64,000 nucleotides of DNA from an uncultured Shewanella sp. Its GTDB lineage: Bacteria > Pseudomonadota > Gammaproteobacteria > Enterobacterales > Shewanellaceae. The stretch lies in NCBI RefSeq assembly GCF_947501665.1, contig NZ_CANMWS010000031.1, positions 16,040 to 80,039 of the forward strand. The letters run 5' to 3'. A model generated the notes under the pieces. That model did no database searches. It saw only the letters and a program-made list of their open reading frames with translations, and was not told where the DNA came from. This document shows, piece after piece, positions 7,942 through 16,953 of the stretch (positions within the stretch are counted from its first letter, which is position 1; every line of letters begins with the position of its first letter). The position numbers and the translations under genes are program-made.

Positions 7942-10551
7942 CTAATTTAGTCCGTTATTATAGCCGTCGATAAAATTATAAATTAATGCATCCTTTTTTT
8001 GATTGTTATCGGTAATATTTAATTCGCCACTCATGAGCCAAATCACGGCGCCTCCCAGTCCTCTTTGTGCGGAATAAGCACCATAAGATTTCGCGACATC
8101 GGCAGATGCATAAGAAATAAAGTTGTATTGGAAGTTATTATATTGGCTATGGTCTTCATTCCAAAAACTGCTCACATTTAATGCTGTGATAGCCTCATCA
8201 TCAGCATTGGTACCAAATACAGGTAAGGCTGTATTTGGCATAAATGCTGATGACTGATAAGCACTGGTGGCAATATTAAAAGTGAGTTTGGAAATAGGAT
8301 CATCATATATCCATTCTGTTACATTCCAAAGGGGGGTTAAAGTTGAAGTGTATTCATGACTTGTCATATTTAAATGAATATAGTTATATGAATACAGGCC
8401 GTCACAATTTTCTTCTAAATTATTTTTATTGATGGTACACCTTAAATTATCCTGATCGCCGGGCAACGTATTGGCATATTGAATGCTGTTAAACAGCCCA
8501 TTATTTGATACGTTTCTTGTTACATCAGAGGCATTATCTGCTTTACCTATTCCAGTGTAAGCGCGTGCATAAGTAGGAAGGCCGATTTGTATTAGGCTTA
8601 GTTGAATATTATCCAGTTTGTTCCAGTGAGGTGCCGCACCGTCATGACCATTGATATATTGTGTGACTGCATTGACGGATAAATCATAATTGATATTATC
8701 GATAGGATCTGTATATTCATTGAATGGATTTTTTTCTTCAGAATTAGTTGGTTGAGGGAATAAGGCAGTGTTGAAACCCGTATAATTATCGCCTTTACTG
8801 GCATCAGCAATACTGTGGTATCCATAGGTCATAAAATTGAGGTGGCTTAAACCTTGATCAAGCCAGGAATCAATAAAATTAAAACCAGATGCCTGTCCTG
8901 AGGGATCATTTCCCATGAGGTACAAGATCATATCAGGAAATGCTGGCAGGCTGATAGACACTTTTAATCCCGTTTTATTAATTATTTCAGTAATTAAATT
9001 TCGACCATTTTGATTACTAATATTATTATTATCTTTGTTTCTTGCTAATGCCTGAAATAATAGATTATCGGTCCAAGTATCATTGGAATAAAATTCAATG
9101 TTTAAATTAACTCCGTCTAGACCATGTAAAGCAAGGTTGGTTAATCCATTGATAAAATTTGAAATATTTTGATCGCTAATATTGGTATTATCTTCAGATA
9201 CAAGGTAATACATGATGTCTTTATAATCTTCCCCTCCGATTGTTACCCATTTTTCCAGTGTGCCTGCATTATTTTGTAAGTTGATGAATGCCGAAAAAGA
9301 GCCATAGCAGACTGCATCTTCACAATTATTCCCATTAATAACGACATCATTACAGATGGAGTGACCTGACATATCACTATGGCACATTTTATCTGTCATA
9401 AAATCATCATTTGATAAGTCTGTCCATGGATCATCAAATACGGCATAGCCATTACTTGTGGGCTTTAAGAAGGCATAGGATATGGCATCAACGAGCTCTG
9501 AGAGTGCGGTAAAATGGTGATTATTGGTATAGCCGTTATGTGTGTTATTCGTTGTTTCAATCGCTTTATCACAGGCTGGATAGCCGATATCTTCGCCGAG
9601 ATTTGACGCTTTGATTTTTATGCCTGGCATGTTGTACGAGGCTTGCGGGATAAAGTTACCTGTGATGTCAAAAATGTTGGTGGTAAATTTACTCCCGCAA
9701 TTTCCATCTTCTTTGGCAGCCTCTGAGGAGGCTTCTTCAACTGTCGTATTCCTGTTATTGTATCCTGAATAGTTTGGCCAAAAAGCCAGCGTGTAAGGTT
9801 GTTTATTCGTTATGGGGTAGATGGCGTAACTCACATCGTTAATGCCATTAGGGTAATTATCTTCATTGTCACCTGACAGAGTGAAACTGAGGTGGCCCAT
9901 CTGTGTTTTTGTCACTGTGCTGGTATTGACGGCAATCGTGCATTGTCTTGCTAATGCTTCTATTATACAGGTATTACTATTGGTAAAGGTGATTAAGCCA
10001 TAGCTATCAAAGACCGTTACGGTAAGGGGATAGCTTTGAAAGTCACTAGTTGTGATGGTTAATTCAGCTGTTTGATCTGAGGCCAAATCAGAGGGGGATA
10101 ACGATGCGCTGATAAGATTGGAATCAGAATGAGAAATGGTATAGTTTAATTTTTCAACATTTGAATTGTCACTGACCGTAAAGTTAATATGGCCAGTTAT
10201 GTTCTCTGTTGAGCTATTTTTTTTAGCGATAACATACAAACTGCAATGATCCCGAGTCGAATCAATAATGCATGGCGTGTCTTTTCTTGGACTAAAAAAT
10301 GCCAAATTGTTTGCTGAGTCAGAAGGAGAGATAGTAATACTGGTATTGCCTACTGAAACGGCTTTAATGGTTAATAATGATTCGGTTAAGCCATCGGCAC
10401 TAAATACGTTTGGGGTCAAAGAACCACTGAGTAAATAGTTGGCTTCATTGATGTCGTCTTCTGATGTTGTTTTAGCGCTATCACAACCAGATATTAACAG
10501 TATTATGATTAAAAAAAGAAAATGAATGGGTTTATTTAATGATATGAGCAT
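7942..10551 (-). CDS. GH18 chitinase-like lipoprotein with N-terminal Ig-like repeats
   Basis: 869 residues. A lipoprotein signal with lipobox ISGC (Cys23) is followed by Asn/Ser/Thr-rich beta domains (about 40-150 and 145-250, two related Ig-like units with paired Cys) and a GH18-like TIM barrel from about 255 to the end. Barrel marks: DGVNLNIE at 479-486 (the family motif is DGxDxDxE), LNFMTYGY at 571-578 and IGLPTYARAY later. The catalytic Glu486 is present, but the two usual Asp positions are Asn482 and Asn484, so activity may be altered or lost. Probably a surface-anchored chitin-degrading or chitin-binding protein. No neighbour is functionally linked. Confidence 0.75.
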   Translation of the reverse strand: MLISLNKPIHFLFLIIILLISGCDSAKTTSEDDINEANYLLSGSLTPNVFSADGLTESLLTIKAVSVGNTSITISPSDSANNLAFFSPRKDTPCIIDSTRDHCSLYVIAKKNSSTENITGHINFTVSDNSNVEKLNYTISHSDSNLISASLSPSDLASDQTAELTITTSDFQSYPLTVTVFDSYGLITFTNSNTCIIEALARQCTIAVNTSTVTKTQMGHLSFTLSGDNEDNYPNGINDVSYAIYPITNKQPYTLAFWPNYSGYNNRNTTVEEASSEAAKEDGNCGSKFTTNIFDITGNFIPQASYNMPGIKIKASNLGEDIGYPACDKAIETTNNTHNGYTNNHHFTALSELVDAISYAFLKPTSNGYAVFDDPWTDLSNDDFMTDKMCHSDMSGHSICNDVVINGNNCEDAVCYGSFSAFINLQNNAGTLEKWVTIGGEDYKDIMYYLVSEDNTNISDQNISNFINGLTNLALHGLDGVNLNIEFYSNDTWTDNLLFQALARNKDNNNISNQNGRNLITEIINKTGLKVSISLPAFPDMILYLMGNDPSGQASGFNFIDSWLDQGLSHLNFMTYGYHSIADASKGDNYTGFNTALFPQPTNSEEKNPFNEYTDPIDNINYDLSVNAVTQYINGHDGAAPHWNKLDNIQLSLIQIGLPTYARAYTGIGKADNASDVTRNVSNNGLFNSIQYANTLPGDQDNLRCTINKNNLEENCDGLYSYNYIHLNMTSHEYTSTLTPLWNVTEWIYDDPISKLTFNIATSAYQSSAFMPNTALPVFGTNADDEAITALNVSSFWNEDHSQYNNFQYNFISYASADVAKSYGAYSAQRGLGGAVIWLMSGELNITDNNQKKDALIYNFIDGYNNGLN

Positions 10552-11215
10552 TTGTTTCCTTACCTTTTATGTTTTGATATAACGTGTTGCCTTTTTATTG
10601 CTGCGTTTTAGAAAAGCGAATGTTTAAATTAAGCGTAGAAGGTTTTATAGCCTGATCAACTCAATCCTTATTTGTATTAGAAGTTGATTACTTTTGCGAA
10701 CGTCTTAAGTTCAAAAAAGGGATTAAAGTTCTTCGTGGTTCGGGGGCGCTATCAATTGTCCTTGTTACTGAAGATTATATATCGTCGGTCATGTGGCACT
10801 TTCTACTGTAACGATGACTCAAGATAGTTGGTTTTGAGCTTATCTCGGTTCTTTCCAATAACCAAAAGAAAGGTGTGGGCTCGAAGCTGATGAATGCCAC
10901 GATTGAATAGCTAAAGAATATCAACGCTGGGGGGATTGCTCGAAGACTTTAACGACTATTATGGTTTTAAACCCTAAGAGGGCTTGATGCTTTCGAATGT
11001 ACCTTTGGAATATTTTCAAGCCTTGTTACTTCTAGGGAATTGTTCTCAAGGAATCGTTGCATACCACGACTCTTTTTCTGCCTCTGCAAAGAGCTTATAA
11101 ACAAAGGTAACATCGCACTATGGGCTAGATGGGCTAGATGGGCTAGTGTGCGCCGTTAGGCCATGCCTACACAGAAAAAGCGTGCTAATGAGCATTGCAT
11201 ATTCCAAGTAGAAAG
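10552..11215. other. Intergenic region with gene debris and a 9-bp triplet repeat
   Basis: Contains the GNAT remnant listed separately and a threefold exact tandem ATGGGCTAG at 11120-11146. No intact ORF is seen. The part next to 10551 must contain the promoter of the minus-strand lipoprotein gene, but no convincing -35/-10 stands out. Confidence 0.5.
10770..11100 (+). pseudogene. Degraded GNAT-family acetyltransferase
   Basis: The plus strand carries pieces of a GNAT protein in shifting frames with internal stops: VGHVALSTV, then ISVLSNNQKKGVGSKLMNATIE followed by a stop (Q-x-x-G-x-G acetyl-CoA loop of GNAT enzymes), then LEDFNDYYGFKP followed by a stop, and EGLMLSNVPLEYFQALLL with the final TAA at 11098-11100. 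Stops and frame changes are directly visible, so this is an inactivated gene, perhaps a former N-acetyltransferase near the Nudix gene. The exact 5' limit cannot be fixed. Confidence 0.65.
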
Positions 11216-11731
11216 CTAAAGCAGTTCGTGAACGATCCGCTTTAATAGGTAAGTTTCTCTTTCAATGGACATGCCTTTCTTGGGACTATTGGCGATAGTG
11301 TCTTCGTTGTGAGCAATGGCTTGATGAATATTAATCCACAGTGGTCGCATACCATTTTGAATTTCATGGGGTTCAAATTGAGTCTCACCCAGCTCAGGGT
11401 GAACGGTGCAAACAAAGCAAAAAGACTCCATATGAATCCGGTCAAAGCCTGCTTTTTGCCATGGTCTGAATTCTTCATAGCAACCAAACTCGCTTATGAT
11501 TTCAATTTGTTTCGCGCCGGTTTCTTCTTTGAGTTCACGAAGTAAACCTGTGCGTACCTCTTCGCCTTCATCAATACCGCCGCCAGGAATACTGTAGTCG
11601 TGATACCGCTGGGTATAGAGCATTAAAATATTTTCACCATCGAGAATAATGCCTCTTGCCGCTTGGCGGTGAAAGGCATGACCTTTTTTTTGATTGAGAC
11701 TAGGGTGGGTTGTGCTTCGTAGTAAACGCAT
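11216..11731 (-). CDS. Nudix hydrolase
   Basis: 171 residues. A perfect Nudix box (G-x5-E-x7-R-E-x-x-x-E-E-x-G) runs from Gly51 to Gly72 in GGGIDEGEEVRTGLLRELKEETGA. The protein hydrolyses a nucleoside diphosphate linked to some moiety using divalent metal; the substrate cannot be assigned from sequence. Cytosolic, with no signal peptide. It stands alone, with a decayed GNAT gene on one side and a small exported protein on the other. Confidence 0.88.
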   Translation of the reverse strand: MRLLRSTTHPSLNQKKGHAFHRQAARGIILDGENILMLYTQRYHDYSIPGGGIDEGEEVRTGLLRELKEETGAKQIEIISEFGCYEEFRPWQKAGFDRIHMESFCFVCTVHPELGETQFEPHEIQNGMRPLWINIHQAIAHNEDTIANSPKKGMSIERETYLLKRIVHELL

Positions 11732-11901
11732 AATGGTATGGCAAATATCTAAGGATAAAGAGGCGAGGGATTATAACTGAGATGAAAGTTGCAAGCGAAT
11801 GGGCAAGTCAGCACTTCTTGGCTTGTCATTGCTTTCGTTATGAAAAGATTAATATGGCGGTGCCAATCATGGTGTTTAAAACATGATTGGCACAAGGACA
11901 G

Positions 11902-12216
11902 TTATTCAGCAGGACGGTCTGGTTTAGGCATATATTGCTGCATGACGTCATCAAGTTGATTGCCAGTAATATTTGAATTGGCTTGTTGTAAACAAGATAA
12001 CAAAGCGGATTTATTGGGCTTCTCTCCAGGTGAAGCGGGTCTCCCTTCCTCTAAACAGTTTTCCATTTGATCGGGGTTTACATTTAGAGCAGCACTTAAC
12101 TTATCAATGGGGGGTTTTGGTGGGTCTCTTCTTTGATCAGCATTGGCAATAGTGCTAAATAAGAGTGCGCTGAGTAATACACTTGCGGCAGCAACAACAG
12201 ATGAACGTTTTAACAT
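11902..12216 (-). CDS. Small exported hypothetical protein
   Basis: 104 residues with a textbook Sec signal (MLKRSSVVAAASVLLSALLF, cleavage after ANA) and a good ribosome site (AGAGGAAAG) before the ATG. The mature part is about 78 residues, Pro-rich at both ends, with two cysteines (ENCLEE and SCLQQ) that could form one disulfide, and a helical middle. I do not recognise a family. Probably periplasmic. Confidence 0.7.
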   Translation of the reverse strand: MLKRSSVVAAASVLLSALLFSTIANADQRRDPPKPPIDKLSAALNVNPDQMENCLEEGRPASPGEKPNKSALLSCLQQANSNITGNQLDDVMQQYMPKPDRPAE

Positions 12217-13226
12217 AATACTTTCCTCTTTAACTCAATGATTAGTTGATTAAATTTGATAGTTTAACTCTGATATGGTGCTAATCACCCTCTGTTTGTC
12301 ATGTGGTGATACAACGGACTTGAGTCACCATAGCAAATAGGTTGCTGCTGTCACAGTGAGTCGCTGCTCAGTCAATGGTTTGAGCCTTAATAAGTCCTTT
12401 TTTGTTTTTTTTGTACAAAATATGACGTTATTACCTCTCTAAAGTAAATAAAACATTGTCTTAATTGATTTTTATGTTATTAAAAATATTGGGTAATTTA
12501 AATTAACTGACAAAAAAGAATCGAAGTTAGTGGGTTTACTATATTACTTGACTTTTATTGACTTTTATTGACTTTTATTGACGTTATTAATGACTGATTC
12601 AATGTAAACATGATTAAAATAAAGTAAAACTAAGAGTTATCAAGTCATATGTTGAAATCGGAGAATACTCTCTGAATCTTTATTTTGATTCTAGAGGATG
12701 AAAGTATTCCAACAATGGGGAGTGTACTTTTAGGTTGTTGAACATTTTTTTATCAATATTGTGTATGTTTTATCCATTAAAACATACAAAGTTTAAACAA
12801 TAGATTCATTTAATATCTATTCAAGGGGATCAATAATAGAAAAATATTTTTTATAAAATAGTGATATTTATCATCGTTGATATGTCTTTTTTATACTTAA
12901 ATAATCAGGTGAACACCTCATTTTGTTGTACTTTATTTGGTCAATAATGAGCGTGTTATTTGATGTTCAAGACCAATAAACATACAGTTTTTAGCAATAA
13001 TATAAATTGGATTTTGATCGTAGAATATTGCTTTCAAACACGAATAAATCATTAATATTGGCATGATACCAATCACACTTTATTATGCTTAAAGTGTTCT
13101 ACCTCATCTTACCAGTTAAAGGTAATTATCTATTTTTTTAATATTTTCATTTATACCAAAGTGGTGGCTTGCTTATATATTAAGCGTTTTGGTTGGTATT
13201 TATACTAAATTAAATGGAGTATTTAC
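12217..13226. other. 1-kb AT-rich intergenic region upstream of the chaperone gene
   Basis: No credible ORF on either strand. Visible structures: three exact tandem copies of ACTTTTATTG at 12551-12580; a 9-bp hairpin GTATGTTTT/AAAACATAC (12763-12771 and 12779-12787); a 7-bp hairpin CACTTTA/TAAAGTG (13076-13082 and 13090-13096). Such a long, AT-rich leader in front of a two-gene secretion-effector unit suggests regulated, possibly H-NS-silenced, transcription (inference). Confidence 0.5.
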
Positions 13227-13691
13227 ATGTATATTCAGGATCCTTTATCTTTTTCACAAAACCATCATCAAAGTTTAAAGTACTTAGCCGAACAGGCACT
13301 GATTTCCTTGGGGTGTCCTACTGAAAAATTAACCAACATTGATGCACATTCGAGTATTCATCTTGAGTTTGAGTCACTACCCAGTATTACACTGAATATT
13401 GAAGAAGATAGATTATGGTTATGGTCGGCATTTACCGAGTTAACATTCGAAGTCGTTATTCAACATGCATCCGAATTATTTATTCTTTTACAGGAACCCA
13501 TTCCTTTATTAGCGCTTGATCAGGCTATTCTTGTAAGAGCTATCACTGGGTATGAACTTAAAGCGTTAGTGGATATATCTTGTCTGCACTCTCCACAAAA
13601 TTTAGGCATGCTGATTGAATCTTTTCATCAAAAAGTGGATGCCATTAATCATATTCTCACAATGCATCTCTCATTTGCATTATTAAATTAA
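13227..13691 (+). CDS. Type III secretion chaperone-like protein (InvB/SpaK/CesT fold)
   Basis: 154 residues, small, acidic, no signal peptide. The layout of a helix, a beta-rich middle with many acidic residues (HLEFESLPSITLNIEEDRLWLWSAF), a helix and further strands, ending in a helix, resembles class I secretion chaperones, especially the InvB/SpaK group. These form dimers that bind the N-terminal 50-100 residues of a cognate effector. The next gene starts 31 bases downstream and encodes a protein with a Ser/Thr-rich, disordered N-terminus, the usual partner. No type III apparatus is in the window. The family call is by pattern only. Confidence 0.6.
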   Translation: MYIQDPLSFSQNHHQSLKYLAEQALISLGCPTEKLTNIDAHSSIHLEFESLPSITLNIEEDRLWLWSAFTELTFEVVIQHASELFILLQEPIPLLALDQAILVRAITGYELKALVDISCLHSPQNLGMLIESFHQKVDAINHILTMHLSFALLN

Positions 13692-13722
13692 ACCCTTACT
13701 GTTTTTATTTATCGGAGTTTTT

Positions 13723-14583
13723 ATGCCTGTGCCTTCAATATCGACAACATCTACGCCAATATCGCCAACTACCACCCCTATTATATCATCATCCACAACA
13801 ACGACTTCCATAACGCAAGGATTGAAGGGAATATCCAGTGATCAGTCACTCAGTAAAAGTTTAACGCCTAAAACCTTTGCGCTCGCAACACATTTACATC
13901 CAGATCAGCAATCTTTTGATAATATCAATGAATTAACCCAATCTAAATTGGAATTCTCTCGAGAGTCATGGAGTGATGTTGTTCGTTCTTATAATAAAGA
14001 ATCAAACAGTACTGGACTCAGGTTACGGGTCGCTTATCCAAAAGAAAGTACTGAGCTCACAGCGACTCAACAAGGAAGCCTCAAAAGTAGAATTCAGGGA
14101 TTTGGTAGTGATGGAAAGACATTTAAGCCAAGTACAATGGATAATGTGAGTGAAAAATTACATAAAGTTGTGCATACGGCCATTCACCATGCTCCTGATA
14201 TGGCGAGTACTGGTATTGAAATGGCCACGCATACAGTAGATGCTAAAGCTTTAACGACGGCCGTTAGTGAAGTGTTAACGGCGATGAAAGAATCAAAGGG
14301 TGATTTAACCCATGGAGACTATAAGTCCCTTGCACTGCATATTACTGACGGCGCGGCGGGTATGATCCGCTCTGGGGCATCGGTTGCTTCGGTAGTACAT
14401 AAGGTGTCTCATGCGCTTGAAAGTGTTGGAGCAAATGTACCTGGTATTGGGCTGTTAGTTAAATTGACGGGAGACACTATGTGGTATTCAGCTCAGCTAG
14501 CGAGGGAAAAAGTGCATAATGCCATTGAACCTAGTATGTTAAAAGATCCAATTCATAAAGCAAGATTGAATAAATTGGATTAG
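13723..14583 (+). CDS. Putative type III secreted effector / substrate of the upstream chaperone
   Basis: 286 residues with CGGAG just upstream of the ATG. The first about 35 residues are almost only S, T, P and I (MPVPSISTTSTPISPTTTP...), a composition typical of type III secretion signals, with no Sec signal. A region at about 140-270 is helical and Gly/Ala/Val-rich (DGAAGMIRSGASVASVVHKV, then VPGIGLLVKL) and could be membrane-active. I do not recognise a catalytic motif. The gene-pair context and N-terminal composition support an effector; the biochemical activity is unknown. Confidence 0.5.
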   Translation: MPVPSISTTSTPISPTTTPIISSSTTTTSITQGLKGISSDQSLSKSLTPKTFALATHLHPDQQSFDNINELTQSKLEFSRESWSDVVRSYNKESNSTGLRLRVAYPKESTELTATQQGSLKSRIQGFGSDGKTFKPSTMDNVSEKLHKVVHTAIHHAPDMASTGIEMATHTVDAKALTTAVSEVLTAMKESKGDLTHGDYKSLALHITDGAAGMIRSGASVASVVHKVSHALESVGANVPGIGLLVKLTGDTMWYSAQLAREKVHNAIEPSMLKDPIHKARLNKLD

Positions 14584-14662
14584 CCTTTTCTCTGAGGGTC
14601 CTATCTACATTTTGTTGATATTTATAATGAATAATGCCCTTTGTTTAATGACAATAGATAAA

Positions 14663-14694
14663 AGGGCTCAGAAAATGACGATTATCTAAGCCCT
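14663..14694. terminator. Weak hairpin between convergent genes
   Basis: AGGGCT (14663-14668) pairs with AGCCCT (14689-14694), extended by flanking A/T pairs (GATAA / TTATC). No strong T-run on either strand; it may end either the effector-like gene or the radical SAM gene. Confidence 0.3.
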
Positions 14695-14739
14695 TATCAA
14701 GGGTGGTAAAAAGTTAACAAAGGCAGTGTCTAGTGACCA

Positions 14740-16662
14740 TCAGATAATGAGGTTATTGATGGCTTTTGAGATCAGATCTTTTTTCATTTGCGTATTTTTA
14801 ACAGGCTGATTAAACCAAAAACTCATTGGTTGCTCAAAGCCTATGCCGTGCATATAATTATAGATTGCCTTGCGCAATCCCTCGCCTAGCATTTCATGAT
14901 CTGTCCCAGTAGGATCGGTGAAATCCACATCATTTTCAGCAAATAAGATCTCAGGTCGTTCTGCCAGAGTGATCCCAAATTGTTCAGGGTTCATGCCGAT
15001 AGGGCTGTGAACAGTAGCCACAAAGCGATGCCAGTAGGCGGATTGGAAACAACCTTGTTGCATCATTTGGCGCACCATTTCCAGAGCATCGACGGTTTCT
15101 TGCTCGGTTTGTGTTGGAAAGCCATACATCAGATAGGCATGCACTAAAATGCCTGCATCGCTGAACGCTTTGGTGACTTGGGCAACTCGTTCAACACTGA
15201 CCCCTTTTTTCATCAGTTTTAATAACCTGTCAGATGCTACCTCAAGGCCGCCGCTAACGGCGATGCAACCTGAGTCGGCTAGGAGTTGGCAACGGGCTTC
15301 ACTAAAGGTGCGTTCAAAACGAATATTGCCCCACCAACTGATCACTACATTACGCTCAATTAAGCGTTTAGCGAAATTAAATAACAGTTTCGGTGGTAAG
15401 GCTTCATCGACGAAATGAAAACCAGTTTCGCCGGTTTCTTCGATGAGTTGCTCAATTCTATCCACTAAAACATCAGCGCCAGCAGCATCAAAACGGTCAA
15501 TATAGTCCAGACTGACATCGCAAAAGCTGCATTTACGCCAGTAACAACCATGGGCGATAGTCAGCTTATTCCAACGTCCATCACTCCAAATACGATGCAT
15601 AGGGTTAAGCATTTCACATAAAGACAGGTATTCATCCAATGGCAGCCCATCGTAAATCGGTGCACCGACATCAGATTGAGGTATATCATGGAGCTGGGCA
15701 TTGTCATTAAAGTGCACATAAGGGTGGCCGTGTTCATTTTCTGCAAGGAAATAGGTTCGCACTAAGGCATCGATTTCATGATGTCCTTGAAAATATTCCA
15801 GCAGTGTGAGAAAGGGGCGCTCACCGTCATCGAGACAAATAAAGTCAACAAACTCAAACACACGAATATCTTTGAGTGCGCGCAGCTCCGTATTGATAAA
15901 GCCGCCTCCCAAGACGATAGGCAGCTCAGGGTTGATGGTTTTACAGGTTTGTGCAATACGTAAGGCGCCGAGCATATTGCCGGGAAATGGGACGGTTAAG
16001 GCGATAACACTTGGCTGGGTTTCGTCCAGATACTGTTCAACCAATTGCTCTAAAATGTCTGCACTGAAACTGGGATCGTCCATTAAGGTATGGTAGAGAT
16101 CATCAAAGCTTGGGTTTGCGGCTGCTAATTGCTCACCATAACGGCTTACTTCAAAGTAGGGATCCACACCTTGAGTGATGACATTGGAGAGATCATTAAT
16201 AAACAGGGTGGCTAAGTATTTGGCTTTATCTTGAACGCCTAAATTGCCAAAGGCCGCTTGTAATACATCACCAGAGACGGCTTCCATATGCGCTATGGCA
16301 TCAAAGGCTGGGCCTTCAGGTAAAAAACGACGGGAATTTATTCGCATGGCAAGGCTAGGATCTTTGCCTTGCAAAAAGCGAATAGCACTTTCAACGGTTA
16401 AATGATAACGGTCAAATTCAGCGAGAAAAGATGTAATCACATCAGGTCGTTCATTGTCATTCAAATGTTCAAAGTTGGCTTCGACATGTTGACGAATAAT
16501 CTCCAGTGCAGGGGCTGTCATCATTTCAAGGAACAGTTCAATAGCAGGATCCCGTTGCACCGCCTCATAACCTTTGGATCGTAAAAACCCCGTTAAATAG
16601 GCTGTTGCCGGATAAGGCGTATTCAGCTGTGTCATAGGGGGAGTCATTAGAAGAACGGTCAT
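14740..16662 (-). CDS. Cobalamin-binding-domain radical SAM protein
   Basis: 640 residues. The N-terminal half has a cobalamin-binding-like Rossmann segment (QPSVIALTVPFPGNMLGALRIAQTCK, then LPIVLGGGFIN and FEFVDFICLDDGERPF, about 215-285). The radical SAM domain starts near 365 with cluster cysteines Cys373, Cys378 and Cys381 in HGCYWRKCSFCDVS. The spacing is C-x4-C-x2-C, not the common C-x3-C-x2-C. Downstream motifs ISWWGNIRFE, ISGGLEVASDRLL-like (here VSGGLEVASD) and YLMYGFPTQTEQE are typical of the B12-dependent class. The substrate (methylation, rearrangement) is unknown. It lies between the effector-like unit and an amidohydrolase with no clear link. Confidence 0.8.
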   Translation of the reverse strand: MTVLLMTPPMTQLNTPYPATAYLTGFLRSKGYEAVQRDPAIELFLEMMTAPALEIIRQHVEANFEHLNDNERPDVITSFLAEFDRYHLTVESAIRFLQGKDPSLAMRINSRRFLPEGPAFDAIAHMEAVSGDVLQAAFGNLGVQDKAKYLATLFINDLSNVITQGVDPYFEVSRYGEQLAAANPSFDDLYHTLMDDPSFSADILEQLVEQYLDETQPSVIALTVPFPGNMLGALRIAQTCKTINPELPIVLGGGFINTELRALKDIRVFEFVDFICLDDGERPFLTLLEYFQGHHEIDALVRTYFLAENEHGHPYVHFNDNAQLHDIPQSDVGAPIYDGLPLDEYLSLCEMLNPMHRIWSDGRWNKLTIAHGCYWRKCSFCDVSLDYIDRFDAAGADVLVDRIEQLIEETGETGFHFVDEALPPKLLFNFAKRLIERNVVISWWGNIRFERTFSEARCQLLADSGCIAVSGGLEVASDRLLKLMKKGVSVERVAQVTKAFSDAGILVHAYLMYGFPTQTEQETVDALEMVRQMMQQGCFQSAYWHRFVATVHSPIGMNPEQFGITLAERPEILFAENDVDFTDPTGTDHEMLGEGLRKAIYNYMHGIGFEQPMSFWFNQPVKNTQMKKDLISKAINNLII

Positions 16663-16953
16663 AACCTGCCTTTATATAGTCAAACGGAATCACTCAGTTT
16701 GCAGCTGAGTATGGCTGCTAATGCTGCCGCCAAAAAAAGAACAGTGGATTCTAGCAAATGAATGGTCGCTAAGCTACTTGTGTGGCTGTTTATCGGCAGT
16801 GTAGAGAAGAGATAAAGTGTGATTTTATGCATTATCTTTGTGGCAGTGATTGTGTCGATTCTAATGCTATTTTGCTCACTCATTTGGGTAATGCGTTCAT
16901 ATGGGGTAATCATGCTGAAGAAGGCATTTCATGTAATCTTCCCATAGTGGTGT

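Noticed and set aside
11120..11160. GTTAGGC near a 9-bp triplet as a possible integron site
   Set aside because: Only the heptamer fits; there is no matching inverted arm, so it was not called an attC site.
12551..12580. Three tandem ACTTTTATTG units
   Set aside because: Too short and low-complexity for a CRISPR or iteron array; noted only as intergenic structure.
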